DNA of 64,000 nt from Symbiodinium natans (GCA_905221605.1 CAJNDS010000768.1:821293-885292); one strand, 5' to 3'. Positions 31,896 to 41,784 are shown, counted from the first letter of the stretch. The notes: a model not told the origin generated them from the letters alone. Made by a program: numbers and translations.

Positions 31896-32160
31896 TGCTC
31901 GCGGGAATTAGGGAGTTACGTTCCCCATTCCCCGTAATCATCCAGGGCGTAGGGTGTGGGATACTGGTTCTTAATAGGGGTATTCGTGAGGCAATCAAGT
32001 ACCCCTTTTAAACCCGCAATAGGGGAGGGTCGTATTGGGGCATGTCATGCACCTAGGGAATCTAAAGAATCTCAAGCGGTCCTCATCCAACTGTGAGAGA
32101 ACGCACTCTTTCCAAGGGTTCCTGAGCCCAGCTGGAATTTGGACTTCATGGTTTGTAGGG

Positions 32161-32213
32161 TCTTTTGCCACCTGCCTAGCAGACTCGCGGCCACACCGCT
32201 GGGATGCAAAGTG
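32161..32213 (+). repeat. Dispersed family E, copy (GCCACCTGCCTAGCAG...GGGATGCAAA)
   Basis: The best related copies are at 49616-49668 (ACTGCCTAGCAGCCTCGC...), 40269-40315 and 54121-54182. Shorter starts (TTTTTTGCCACC or similar) occur at 4345, 15016 and 16741. It is usually next to TTTAGGG DNA. No inverted repeat is evident. Confidence 0.55.
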
Positions 32214-32504
32214 TCCACACTGTCCAGCATACTAGAGGAAGGGGAAGATTGTGGATTGTTGATTGGCTGAGGTTAGGTTAGGGCTTGTGTGAGGCCACCG
32301 TGCAGACATGACGACACAGTGCCACACCAGCATTTCTATCATGGCTCCAGTGGACCTCACCCTGCTACTGACAAGAGTTGGCAAGACGTAGCTATCCCCA
32401 TGGCGAATTCATCAACCACGGCGTCTTGCCGCCACTCTGGTCAACATCGTGCAAGCAGCCAAGTTCAGCCCGGCCTTTCTGCATGCGGGGTTAGGGGTAC
32501 GATT

Positions 32505-32810
32505 TCAGGGTAGGGCCCTTTCAGGGTGCGCAGTGTTCAGGACGACTCCACAGAACTCCCAAAACAAACTAAAGCTCGGATAACAAAACAGGGCTTCGGG
32601 TTTCATATATCCATCGAAGAGAAGAGACGAGCACCCGCAATGGACGTCAGGGGTCTGATGCCGTCCGATGGTAACCACGGGTTGTGGTCTCCACAGATAC
32701 CTGGATGAAAGGGCAAGGGCCGAGGGTTCAGGGTTGTTTTCTTCAAGGCTTCGACGTTCTGAGAGAGTTGGGGCGCGGTGGGGCAAACCCGCAGCCGTTG
32801 ACCCAAACAA
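32505..32810 (-). CDS. Weak ORF with an FHA-like fragment
   Basis: The frame contains YLWRPQPVVTIGRHQTPDVH, which resembles the start of an FHA phosphothreonine-binding domain (V-x-I-G-R-x-x-x-x-D-V). The conserved S-R-x-H stretch that should follow is not in frame. An exon boundary or chance are both possible. Confidence 0.2.
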   Translation of the reverse strand: MFGSTAAGLPHRAPTLSERRSLEENNPEPSALALSSRYLWRPQPVVTIGRHQTPDVHCGCSSLLFDGYMKPEALFCYPSFSLFWEFCGVVLNTAHPERALP

Positions 32811-32913
32811 GAACTAAAGGTACGACGATGTACTGCGTAAATACTCCCAAAGTCTTGCAGGGAATGTGTCTGGGCTCCATGGTTGATGCTGTGGTTTGGA
32901 TTTACAAAGGTAC

Positions 32914-33009
32914 TTGCACAGAATTTCCTCCAGGTGACATCAGTGGCGCGGTCAGCTTCACGGCATTCATGAGGTACTCTTCAACCTTCAGGCGGCGAGG
33001 GTCGGCCAT
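32914..33009 (-). CDS. Probable first exon (32 codons), unknown product
   Basis: From an ATG at 33009: MADPRRLKVEEYLMNAVKLT then APLMSPGGNSVQ, followed by CAA|GTACCT, a usable 5' splice site at 32914/32913. Composition is convincing for an N-terminus. The next exon on the minus strand was not identified with confidence (candidate CAG/AG sites lie at 32790-32900). Confidence 0.4.
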
Positions 33010-33171
33010 TCCCCCATGCCCTGAACTCTGCACCTGGCATGGTATAACCCTAAACCCGAAACTCTGTGCCTCAAAAGAGACCGTAAACTGTGGCTGCGTC
33101 AACTCTTCGCATGGCAGGGTGTCGCGGGATCGTTGATCTGCCCATTTTCGGAGCCCCGAGTGTCTAGGGGG

Positions 33172-33540
33172 GGTTTAGGGTTTAGGGTTTAGGGTTTAGG
33201 GTTTAGAGTTTAGGGTTTAGGGTTTAGGGTTTAGGGTTTAGGGTTTAGGGTTTAGGGTTTAGGGTTTAGGGCCAGGGTTTAGGGCCAGGGTTTAGGGTTT
33301 AGGGTTTAGGATTTAGGGTTTGGGGCCAGGGTTTAGGGGTTTGGGGCCAGGGTTTCTGCAGCACCATCTCCGAAGAGCGAGTCTCGGCCAGGGTTTAGGG
33401 TTTAAGGCTTAGGGCTTAGGGCTTAGGGCTTAGGGCTTCGGGCTTCGGGCTTAGGGCTTAGGGCTTAGGGCTTCGGGCTTCGGGCTTAGGGACTAGGGCT
33501 TAGGGCTTAGCACGCGCTCTTTCGGGTTTGGGGTTTAGGG
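33172..33540 (+). repeat. Telomere-like arrays with CTTAGGG and CTTCGGG blocks
   Basis: TTTAGGG at 33172-33270; GCCAGGGTTTAGG units to 33395; GCTTAGG/GCTTCGG units at 33400-33510. 33545-34330 contains a weak plus ORF (33544-33813) and otherwise nothing clear. Confidence 0.95.
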
Positions 33541-34365
33541 TTTTTGGTTCTTACCAACATCGGCCCGCAGGGCTGGAGCTCAAAACGGCGCAGTGCTCAC
33601 TTGTGGCTTCTTTCCGTGCTCACTTGTGGCTACCCTAGGCGTCTTTTCCTTCTTTGTGTGTCGAAACTCGCACAAAACTCTTGCGTTTCAACCCCAAAAC
33701 CTCACAGTCCTCTTCTGCCACCCGCCGGGCTTTCTACATGTAGGGTTCGGATGACGGCACTTCCACAACAGTCCCTAGGCATGACAAAGCCGAGTAACCC
33801 AATCAGTCCCTAATTAACCCGCAACTTGTCTCGACGACTTTGATCTTGCCCGCTATGAAATGGGCAGGCATACGAAAAGCCACAAACGGGTCTGGAAAGC
33901 TACAAAGCAAGCAGGAAAGGAAGCTACAAGCGAACGTTCGACCTGCCCACACCCCCTAATCCCTGATCTCCACCACCCCTAGCTCCAACCCTTACTGCGA
34001 GTACCACTAATCGTAGTTCTCCTATTTCCTGCTATTACTGCGTCACATGGCACTCACCACTGCCTTCCTCGCCTTCCTGGCAACCCTAAACCTAAACCCT
34101 TTTTGAGCACGGACTGGGAAACTGCCGGCAACCTGATAGCAGAGCCTTCCTGCGACCCTATACAAGCAGGGGATGCCTTCACAGGCGAGACTTAGTATAC
34201 TGGTAGAAAAAGGGGCGCTGTTGCCTCAATCCTCTTGCAACGGTTTGCATCGTCACGCCAGGACAAAGCACTCAGGGGACATGCACGGATCTAAAGCACC
34301 ATGCTTTCCACTGCTGAGGGCATAGCTGGATCTTGTCAAATTTTCGAGCTGCACACATCATACGA

Positions 34366-35121
34366 CTAAATCGAAGAGTCCATCTGCACCGCAGTAGCTT
34401 GTCGCTGCCGTCGTCGTTCTGCCTTCAGAGCTCTCTTCCTGCAGTGTTCTGCGTCCTTCATCTCTTGCAGGGTTTTTTCAGGAACCACAGCGGGAGCGCG
34501 GGCAGCTTCAGTAGACCTGTCCGATGCAGCCGGCCAAGGAGGCTCGCAAGAAGATGGATGATGTGAGGATCGAGAGACCTCCATTGGATGTTGCAAGCGT
34601 GTCCACGGGACCTGCTTCCGGCATGTCACACTAAGTGCCTCGTCCAGCATGTCAACCCGACCGTTCAAGTTTAGCATCTTCAAATTCTCGTCCTGGAGGG
34701 CCTGAATACGCTTCACTAAATCTCCGGTAGCAGCCTTGAACTCTGTCATAGCATGCGCGACCAGCGTCTCCGCCCAATGCTTACATTCCGCCTCGGAGTA
34801 GGTCCTGTCCAATGTTTGCGTTGCAACATCCACGGCCTGATTTTCTGCATCCACAGTTCTCCCAAAGCTGAGCGCATCGAACAAACTGATCTTCACAGCA
34901 TGAGGTCTGCATTCATTTGCGGGCCGCAAATCATGTAACACTTTCCAAAGGCATTGTGCCGCCGAGTCGTTCCCACTTCGATTAGCCAACCGGATGCAAT
35001 AAGCAATGCATGCACATAATTTCGCCTGAACCATGGCAACAGCGCGCTATAGATCAGGACAAGACTTGAACTCTCTTGCACGCCCGTTAGGGCCTCGTAG
35101 CCAAACTTGAGCCGTAGCCAT
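34366..35121 (-). CDS. Coiled-coil/basic protein with one in-frame stop
   Basis: The uninterrupted part starts at an ATG (35034) and encodes 222 aa. It has a central charged helix (TYSEAECKHWAETLVAHAMT, then LVKRIQALQDENLKMLNLNG; coiled-coil likely) and a basic C-terminus (RKRALKAERRRQRQ). Upstream in the same frame an ATG at 35121 opens MATAQVWLRGPNGRAREFKS and reaches a TAG after 24 codons, four codons before the second ATG. Either the gene starts at 35034, or the longer form is broken by a nonsense change. No family recognised. Confidence 0.45.
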
Positions 35122-35124
35122 TTT
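35112..35124 (+). other. 13-base match to the dinoflagellate spliced-leader 5' end
   Basis: CCGTAGCCATTTT at 35112-35124 equals the first part of the conserved dinoflagellate SL (which continues GGCTCAAG). Here the next bases are ACCCTGAACCCTAAACCC, i.e. telomere-like. The preceding CTTGAG equals part of the complement of the SL end. No SL RNA gene (SL followed by GT and an Sm site) is present. Confidence 0.35.
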
Positions 35125-35125
35125 A

Positions 35126-35170
35126 CCCTGAACCCTAAACCCTAAACCCGAAACCCTAAACCCTAAACCC
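35126..35170 (-). repeat. Telomere-like array (CCCTAAA)
   Basis: Six units with one CCCTGAA and one CCCGAAA. Confidence 0.95.
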
Positions 35171-35272
35171 TTCGTTTTCCCAATGCCCGGCGGCCGCAAA
35201 GTGGAAAGTGATGTCGGACACCTCCGACCGGAGGATGCGCGGCCCGCCTGCAGGGATATCCCGAGGCTCTTG

Positions 35273-35424
35273 TAGATTTATAGCACTTGCATTTATTTTA
35301 TTCATTTTTCTGTTTACAAATTACAGTACATAGTAGAATAATAGATTATAGATTTATAGCACTTGCATTCATTTTATGCATTTTTCTGTTTACAAATTAC
35401 AGTACATAGTAGAATATTAGATTG
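35273..35424. repeat. 76-bp tandem duplication in AT-rich DNA
   Basis: TAGATTTATAGCACTTGCAT begins at 35273 and again at 35349. The two copies differ at only a few positions. AT-rich sequence continues to ~35560 with no gene. Confidence 0.9.
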
Positions 35425-35652
35425 TTATATACTATTTATACATTACTGATACATTACCTATGTATCGTTAATATTGTTTGTATATTCGTTGTGTATTCTT
35501 GATGCGTGATTATACCTGTTATAGCTATATTATTCTTATGCATGTATGTACATGATACGTAAAACACCTTCTGCCCTCTGGCGAGGAAAAAAAGGCTTGC
35601 GGCATATGGGATGTTTGGAGGGCGCACAGGGCTTAATAAGCCCTCATAATAT

Positions 35653-35720
35653 GAGGTTCATGGGTAGTTAGAAGTAGGGTTACAAGTGCCCGTTGTAAGT
35701 ATAACTACCATACTTTGAAG
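35653..35720 (+). mobile_element. Family A element, one-armed copy
   Basis: The left arm GAGGTTCATGGGTAGTTA and the inner GTATAACTACCATACTT match family A. The right arm is missing. Confidence 0.5.
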
Positions 35721-35879
35721 CCGACCTGTAACTAAGCAATATGAGGTGCGGCAGGTTAACCAGCCTTTTGCGTTTGCCAGGCTTCGGCTTGGGGCGTTCA
35801 CACAGGTTCAAAGCTTTGGTCTGGGCAAGGGTTCGGGTTCAGGACCCGAAAACCCCTGCGCGTTGAGGGACGGGGCAGT

Positions 35880-36439
35880 TCATGATGATGTATATAAGCC
35901 GAAAGCGAGCACTATGCACCTGTATGCAAGCAACCGTCCTAAGACTGCCCATTTCGCCAGCAACAACAACAGGATGTCGGAACATCCCCACGAGACCAGA
36001 TTTTGGCCTCCCCCACCATCAGCGGCACCGCGCGCGGCACGCGCAAGACTTGGCAGATGCCGGCGGAGGAATGCCATGTCAGCGACACGAAATGGAACTT
36101 CGAACTCCGCACAACTTATTGCACCTTGCCGCGGCCATGAGGTTCGGGAAAACATGCCCTTCGAACTCTTCCACTACAAGCTGGAGCCCTACCGACTGGC
36201 CTAAATGCCTTCAACTTTGCTTTCTGAAACCTCTCTGCCAGTACCACCCCGAGTCCTGCATATTCAGCCTCTTCTACATCCCAGGCTGGCTCGAAGCTGA
36301 ATCAAACCGGCAGCTGCGGCAGCGTGCAACATCAACTCCAGGACCGTTGGGCCATGTACGGAGCATCCTTGGCGCGTGCCTTCTGCACATCGCCAACCGC
36401 GCAGAAGATCTTCGCAGAGGTGTGGGGTGTTGGCTCTAG
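35880..36439. other. Unresolved ORFs on both strands
   Basis: Plus frames 35746-36204 and 35882-36439 and minus frame 35880-36155 (VADMAFLRRHLPSLARAAR; hydrophobic LLLLLAKWAVLGRLLAY) overlap. No domain decides the strand. Confidence 0.2.
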
Positions 36440-36555
36440 GCTCTAGGCTCTAGGCTCTAGGCTCTAGGCTCTAGGCTCTAGGCTCTAGGCTCTAGGCTCT
36501 AGGCTCTAGGCTCTAGGCTCTAGGCTCTAGGCTTTAAGCTCTAGGCTCTAGGCTC
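36431..36555 (+). repeat. (TAGGCTC)n heptamer array
   Basis: About 17 units of GGCTCTA with one GCTTTAA variant. It has the same 7-base period as the telomere unit but a different sequence. Confidence 0.97.
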
Positions 36556-36762
36556 CCTCTAGCATCTCAAGGCTTTCCGTATGGAGGCAAGAGATGTCAG
36601 CCCTCCCGAATCATCAGGACCTGCTTAGCCCATTAGGAATCTACTGCGTTCTTCGCCGTACCTTGTGTAAGGTGTGAGGCCTCTGAAGCCCCAAGCCCGA
36701 GCTCCCCAAAACCTGACCCCAAAACGGCCCTAAACTAAACCACGGCTGAGGTCTAGGGCCGA

Positions 36763-36873
36763 CTGGGAGGTTCATAGGTCGTTATAAGGAGGGTTATAAG
36801 TACCCTGAATAAGGTTATAAGTAGAATTACCATACTTAAAACCCTCTTAGAACTACCCCATGAACCTCCAAGT
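36763..36873. mobile_element. Family A inverted-repeat element
   Basis: Arms: CTGGGAGGTTCATAGGTCGT and CTACCCCATGAACCTCCAAG. The centre contains two GGTTATAAGTA motifs. About 110 bp, without coding potential. It lies ~310 bp beyond the 3' end of the GDT1-like gene. Confidence 0.8.
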
Positions 36874-37001
36874 AGGGCTTGGGGGGCATCCAAAACCTCC
36901 CTGGGCACAGCTCGAGCCCCACGTCCAGCCTGCACAGACCTCGGCTCAGGAGCCCCACAAGCACCGAGCAACAATGTACACATGTGTTGTCCTCCCAGAC
37001 A

Positions 37002-37048
37002 TAAAATGTACAATATATATGGCATATATATATATATATATATATTCG
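37002..37048. repeat. (TA)n microsatellite in the 3' flank of the GDT1-like gene
   Basis: ATATATGG, then ~10 TA units to ~37047. The minus ORF 36753-37178 crosses it and contains a Tyr/Ile run, so I do not call it a gene. Confidence 0.9.
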
Positions 37049-37181
37049 GAGTCCAAAAAGTGGGCACCAGGCGACCAAAGCGCAGCGTGCAGAGCCGTAG
37101 CTGTGAACTCTTACGTGAGGGGACTGACCTTTTCACTCCGTCAACGCACACAAAAGTCTCTTCAATGATCAGCTCCACTAA

Positions 37182-38081
37182 TTATGGTCTGCTCGCCGAT
37201 ATGCCATCTCGAACGGCTAAGGCGGCAAACAAAAGGAAGCTACAGGCACTCAGCCCTAGCACCAGCTTTTCACTCAGCTTCGTACCCTCCAGCAATGAAG
37301 CCGCAAGAACAGCACTGAGGGTGAGGACAAGGAAGGCGATCATCGACCCAATGCACACGGGAACCCAGGGTGCCGAGGAATGGAGCGTCACCATGGCCAC
37401 TTGTGTTCTGTCTCCCCATTCAGCCACGAAGACGGCCACAAAGACCCGGAGGATGATGTCCTTCCAAGCCTGCTCTTTCTTCTCATCCGCGCCTTGCAAC
37501 GCCTCTTGTGCTTCATCTGTTCGCCCCTGGATGACATCTTCGTCTTGACCTGCTCGAAGAAACTCGACGAAGTAAGCGAGAGCCAGAAGGAAGAAGACGG
37601 TAGCCGTGGTGAAGCAGAGGACTGTTATTGAGAAAAGCTGAGCAATTGCAACGCCAAGCGCCGCTGCCAGCAGCACATGAACGACTAGTGCCACATAGGC
37701 GCCAATGAAAGCCCGGCTCCTGCCATAGTTCATCGCACAAATTAGCGCCACAAACCAAGTTTTGTCAAAAAGCTCCGCAACTGCCACCACAGAGAAAGAG
37801 CGAATTATGACGTTGAAGTTGTCTGGAAGTGTCCCGTACCATGTGCCGGTCTTCGTCGGCTTCTGCTGCTGGTTATCGAGGATTTTGCCCTGCGTGAACT
37901 GGCTGGAGACCAGATTCAAGGCATCCACCTGAAGGTTGCCCGTCAGGCCCGTGAGGCCCGCCAGGCTGGTGTTCTGTCGAACCTGGGCCAGGTTCGACAA
38001 GCCCTGGATCGGCTTCACATGCGCAAGCAGGAGCGGAACCCACCAAATCATGGAGAAGGTGCAGCGATGCACCACATTCAT
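37182..38081 (-). CDS. GDT1/UPF0016 (TMEM165-type) cation transporter
   Basis: A complete 299-aa intronless gene, ATG at 38081 and TAA at 37182. Two copies of the family's E-x-G-D-(K/R)-T helix are present: VVAVAELFDKTWFVALICAM at ~95-114 and VAVFVAEWGDRTQVAMVTLH at ~213-232. Each is followed by further membrane segments (six core helices), with an acidic cytoplasmic loop (GQDEDVIQGRTDEAQEALQG) between the halves. Residues ~7-27 are hydrophobic and look like a signal sequence. The first motif has F where G is usual (ELFDKT). Family members move Ca2+/Mn2+ against H+ in Golgi or plastid membranes. Orientation and location here are inferred. The absence of introns suggests a retrogene. Confidence 0.93.
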   Translation of the reverse strand: MNVVHRCTFSMIWWVPLLLAHVKPIQGLSNLAQVRQNTSLAGLTGLTGNLQVDALNLVSSQFTQGKILDNQQQKPTKTGTWYGTLPDNFNVIIRSFSVVAVAELFDKTWFVALICAMNYGRSRAFIGAYVALVVHVLLAAALGVAIAQLFSITVLCFTTATVFFLLALAYFVEFLRAGQDEDVIQGRTDEAQEALQGADEKKEQAWKDIILRVFVAVFVAEWGDRTQVAMVTLHSSAPWVPVCIGSMIAFLVLTLSAVLAASLLEGTKLSEKLVLGLSACSFLLFAALAVRDGISASRP

Positions 38082-38193
38082 TATCGGATTTCTGTGCCTC
38101 TGAGCCTACAGAGCTCGAGCCAGGAAGCCTTTCCATGATGCACCCAGGTCCCAAGACGCCGCGAGACAGCAACCACAAGCTCCCTTAGGCTTC

Positions 38194-38230
38194 CTGTTGG
38201 TCAGTAGGGAATGGGGGAATGAGGTACCCT

Positions 38231-38267
<37 letters not shown>

Positions 38268-38325
38268 TGACCCCTTAAAGGGTAAAAAGGGGGCCCTTAT
38301 TCCCTCATTCCCTACTAGCCAACAG
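38194..38325. mobile_element. ~132-bp hairpin element upstream of the GDT1-like gene
   Basis: CTGTTGGTCAGTAGGGAATG at the left pairs with CATTCCCTACTAGCCAACAG at the right, about 30 bp per arm with a few mismatches. The centre is A15 followed by (TA)n. It begins 113 bp upstream of the GDT1 ATG, so it falls in the promoter/5' region. Confidence 0.8.
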
Positions 38326-38423
38326 CAAGTAGGGCAGGAGTCCCTAGGCCCAGGGCATAACTTGGAAGGCCAGGAGGTCGTCGTTTTTGGGAGGCCCCTC
38401 GATGCCTGGGACAGAACCCAGTG

Positions 38424-38550
38424 CTTGGAGGTTCAGGGTACTTACAAACCCAATACTAACTGTACTTCTAACCCAATTACAACCATGTCAGGGCACTTAA
38501 GGCGTTTATAAGTGGGTATAATTGGTGAATAAGTACGGGGAACCTCCAAG
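38424..38550. mobile_element. Family A inverted-repeat element
   Basis: Arms CTTGGAGGTTCAGGGTACTT and AAGTACGGGGAACCTCCAAG pair at 17 of 20 positions. On the minus strand it starts 17 bases after the predicted splice donor of the exon ending at 38567, so it is probably inside that intron. Confidence 0.85.
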
Positions 38551-38566
38551 TATAGGTGGTTACTAC

Positions 38567-38791
38567 GCGGTCATACACTGCCCTTGCAGCTGAAACGAGC
38601 CATCTCTCGTTGATGCCTTCGAAACACTTCGAGCTGCCCCTGTATTTTGGCACTTGCATATCTTCAGGGAAGTCATGGCGCGAAGAGACATATGGACGCA
38701 AGTAATCTGTGCTGTACCACGTGCAACTTAGTCGGCCTCTATATCTCTTTTGCGCCCACAGTCCACAACCTTTCCAGGAAGCGCCGGGCAC
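38567..38791 (-). CDS. Probable exon, unknown product
   Basis: Convincing composition: QKRYRGRLSCTWYSTDYLRP, then YVSSRHDFPEDMQVPKYRGS and FEGINERWLVSAARAVYDR. It ends at CGC|GTAGTA, a plausible 5' splice site (intron from 38566). The 5' limit is uncertain. No family recognised. Confidence 0.45.
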
Positions 38792-38929
38792 TCCCGGACG
38801 ACATCTGCTCCAGACGGCCGCCCTGAACCCTCAAACTCAACACCCACAGTCGGCACTGTCTCGCAAGGCTCCGGCTGTTGAGGACCGCGAAAGCCTTTCA
38901 GAAGGGGCCGCGACAGCTAAAGCTACGAA

Positions 38930-39600
38930 CTTGTATTCTTTGTGTATTGCGTCATTGCATCTAGACTCAAAAACTACGCATGTTCATATTCTGATACTGT
39001 GCTAGTACGATATGTTGATATCATATTTCTATGGCATGTTAAAACTGCTACATATGTCTTGAATTTTATTAACTCTCGTGTTCTTGTATTCTTCAGTTCT
39101 TTTATTCTTATCGTCTCGTGTTCTTAAATTCTTATATTCCTGTATTCTGACATTCTTATATTGTTGCATTATATGAGCATACTAGTTTATTGCCATTTTG
39201 ATGTGAAAATGTCATCTTATTATCTTACTATCTTCATATATTAGTAAATTCCAAGATTAATATATGTACTATGTTGCGAATATGGTTTGATATATCAATG
39301 TGTTATCATATCATCATATTGTCATATTGTCATATTATCATAAGTATCATATCACCATATTGTGCGTATATTTGGTTTGGTTGTTAGGCTATATATGTCT
39401 CTTAGACTATTAGAGTACTGGATTGTTGCATTTTTAGACTATTTAACGACTGCGATCTTGCTATGTTCATAGATCATAGTATTTTTCAGCATAATCTTAC
39501 AATCCAGGTTTATGTTAATATATTCCTATTATTCTTACATTATTATTCTTGTACACTTATGACAGTACAGGACTCTTACTTGTCCAGCTCCAACTGCTCA
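38930..39600. other. AT-rich segment with imperfect TATTCTTATATT/CATATTAT repeats
   Basis: Strongly AT-rich compared with the rest of the window. Repeated TTCTTATATTC and ATCATATTGTCATAT motifs. ORFs here are poor and no gene is supported. Confidence 0.8.
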
Positions 39601-39943
39601 GTGGTAAACACTCCGAAAGCTCCCCTGAACAATGGGAACATCGCCGGCACTGGAACCTGTCGAGGCTTGCTGATCCGGAACGACGCCTCGCTCCTCGGAT
39701 TCTTCGGGGTTGGGAGGGGGGTCGGAGGCTAGGAACCGAGGACGGCTTTGCCCGTTTTGCTTTTGGGCCTGGGTGCATCGCCCAACCACGAAGACCAAGA
39801 GCCCTCCCCAAGAGCCCTCCCATCCTTCCTCTGAATCCATCCCACTCGTTTTCAGGCTCTCCAACTACAGCCTAAGGAACCCTTTTGCATCCGGGCTTGA
39901 GTCGGCCGGGAATGGTCAGCAAATCGCGGTGACTTGCATCTGA
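39557..39943. other. Overlapping ORFs, unresolved
   Basis: Four frames on both strands (plus 39549-39875 and 39710-39943; minus 39557-39823 and 39598-39864) are open over the same ~300 bp. None shows a domain. Confidence 0.2.
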
Positions 39944-40132
39944 TAATTGGAGCAACCATCTCAAGGTTTTCACCCTTTTGCCACTGGACTGAGGTTTTCA
40001 CCCTAAACCCTTAACCCTAACCCAAAAGCCCTAAACCCTAAGGTTTGGTTCAACATTCAAGGTTTGGCGTGCCCTCCTCTGCTGCGGCTGTCTCGGAGCC
40101 CAATTGCTTGGGACAAGCTGCGTGGCAAGTTG

Positions 40133-40487
40133 GGGGGGGGTTTACGAAAATCGGGGACCCAGAGAACAGACCCCCGAATAGTAGGTTTAGGGTTTAGGGT
40201 TTAGGGTTTAGGGTTTAGGTTTAGGGTTTAGGGTTTAGGGTTTTGGGTTTTGGGTTTTGGGTTTAGGGTTTTTTTGCCACCCGACTAGCCACGGCAATGC
40301 GGGGTGCAAGGTCGGAATGGTTTAGGGTTTAGGGTTTAGGGTTTAGGGTTTAGGGTTTAGGGTCTAGGGTCTAGGGTCTAGGGTCTAGGGTTTAGGGTTT
40401 AGGGTTTAGGGTTTAGGGTTTAGGGTTTAGGGTTTAGGGTTTAGGGTTTAGGGTTTAGGGTTTAGGGTTTAGGGTTTAGGGTTTAGG
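40133..40487 (+). repeat. Family B end fused to telomere-like arrays
   Basis: GGGGGGGTTTACGAAAATCGGGGACCC (40134-40160), a family B arm, leads within ~25 bp into TTTAGGG arrays at 40185-40268 and 40318-40487. A family E copy (TTTTTTTGCCACCCGACTAG) separates the two arrays, and a TCTAGGG block lies at 40363-40388. Confidence 0.8.
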
Positions 40488-40520
40488 CGAAACCAGACCC
40501 CATTACAATACGGACCGTAA

Positions 40521-40871
40521 TTAGGTACCCCCTGACTTCGAAAACCCCCATTTTGGGACGCGGAGGTTGCGGCAGCTGGATTCAATGTCGACAGAGTGTG
40601 GGGTTGGGATTCGGGAATGTACCATGTCGAGGCAAGAACGACGGCACGAAGAGAACGCAAAGGCTTCAAGGCTTCGAGAGCAGCAGCTCCCACTCACCCG
40701 AGATCGCGGCAACTTCATGAGGAAGCGGAAGCGCACATGTTCGTCTGGGATCTCGCTCGCTCTCTTCCAACCTTGGATTTTGCACAAGGCCGCACCTCCA
40801 ACCCTGACAATTCGAGATGCAATCAGGAAATGCCCGACACTCTGAAGCCCCTCAAGTATCCCAAACCCTGA
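40521..40871. other. Overlapping ORFs, unresolved
   Basis: Plus frames 40567-40845 and 40596-40871 and minus frames 40469-40693 and 40521-40787 are open. Composition does not decide. Confidence 0.2.
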
Positions 40872-41046
40872 TCAACCCCGAACGCGTTGAGCCCTAAAGC
40901 CCTCCTCAGCTTGGATCGACACGATTACAAAGCTGGGGCATCGACCTCGGAGCATGACGTTCGCCGCCTGGCAAGGGCTGGAGTGTCTAGTGCTTCCGGA
41001 AGACTGGTGGCAACTGCAAGCAAATGAACACAACTATGGAATGCGA

Positions 41047-41418
41047 TTAGGCATCCGAACGTGCCCGGCTTTCACAGCTCTCCAACTGTACTTGATCCGA
41101 GCCTTCTCCCACTGCCCTTCGCCGGCATACACGGCTCCCAAACTCAGCACGTGGAGTTTTGGAGCGAGATGCAGTTCTTTGCGGCTTAGGGTTCACACGA
41201 ACTAGCAAGGCCCCTTGCTTCGGCAACACGAAGTCCTCCCCTTGGACCCTCTTGGAGAGTTCATGTGGGTTGAAAAGCGCAGCCGTTCTCTGTAGGGTCA
41301 AGCACCAGTAGTTGGGTGAGGCTCTGGTGGGGTCGGAGCTTGCGGGCTGGAAGCGCTCGCGCGCTTTCGGCATCAGGTTTAGGACTGAAGGATGAAGGCG
41401 GAGGTCGCAGGCAAACAT
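41047..41418 (-). CDS. Probable exon pair, unknown product
   Basis: From an ATG at 41418: MFACDLRLHPSVLNLMPKAR, then SPNYWCLTLQRTAALFNPHE and GEDFVLPKQGALLVRVNPK look real. Beyond that (about 41190-41070) another frame, LHVLSLGAVYAGEGQWEKAR, reads more naturally and has a TPR-like look. A short intron or frameshift near 41190 is likely. Function unknown. Confidence 0.4.
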   Translation of the reverse strand: MFACDLRLHPSVLNLMPKARERFQPASSDPTRASPNYWCLTLQRTAALFNPHELSKRVQGEDFVLPKQGALLVRVNPKPQRTASRSKTPRAEFGSRVCRRRAVGEGSDQVQLESCESRARSDA

Positions 41419-41784
41419 GCGGTGCTCCCCTGTGGCAACTGGTCACAAGCACCGCGCTCGTGGATGTACCGCATGTTGTACCTGCAAGAAGGCATGCCGG
41501 CATGATTCGACGCTTTCTCCTGCGAAGGCGGAAGTGGCCGGCGCTGCATTCGTTTCATGAACCACCGACCACTCCAAGACCCTACCACCCTAAACCCTAA
41601 ACCCTCCAGACACTGACAGGGCCTTAGCCTTGGACCGCCGGCCTGCCCTGGAGCCAAGTGGGCCTGAGGCCCTCTGCTCTTTTTTTCAAGCATGGGGGTG
41701 TAGGATGCTCGCAGGACCTCATTGGGTCCTTAATATAACGGGGATCCTACTGTCTCCGGGTCGAGATAGGGATGGGTCCTTAAT

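Noticed and set aside
36753-37178. 141-aa minus ORF just beyond the GDT1 stop
   Set aside because: Starts at GTG, crosses the (TA)n tract and ends in a family A element; more likely 3' flank.
36982-37548. 188-aa plus-strand ORF
   Set aside because: It is antisense to the GDT1-like gene and begins in a (TA)n repeat.
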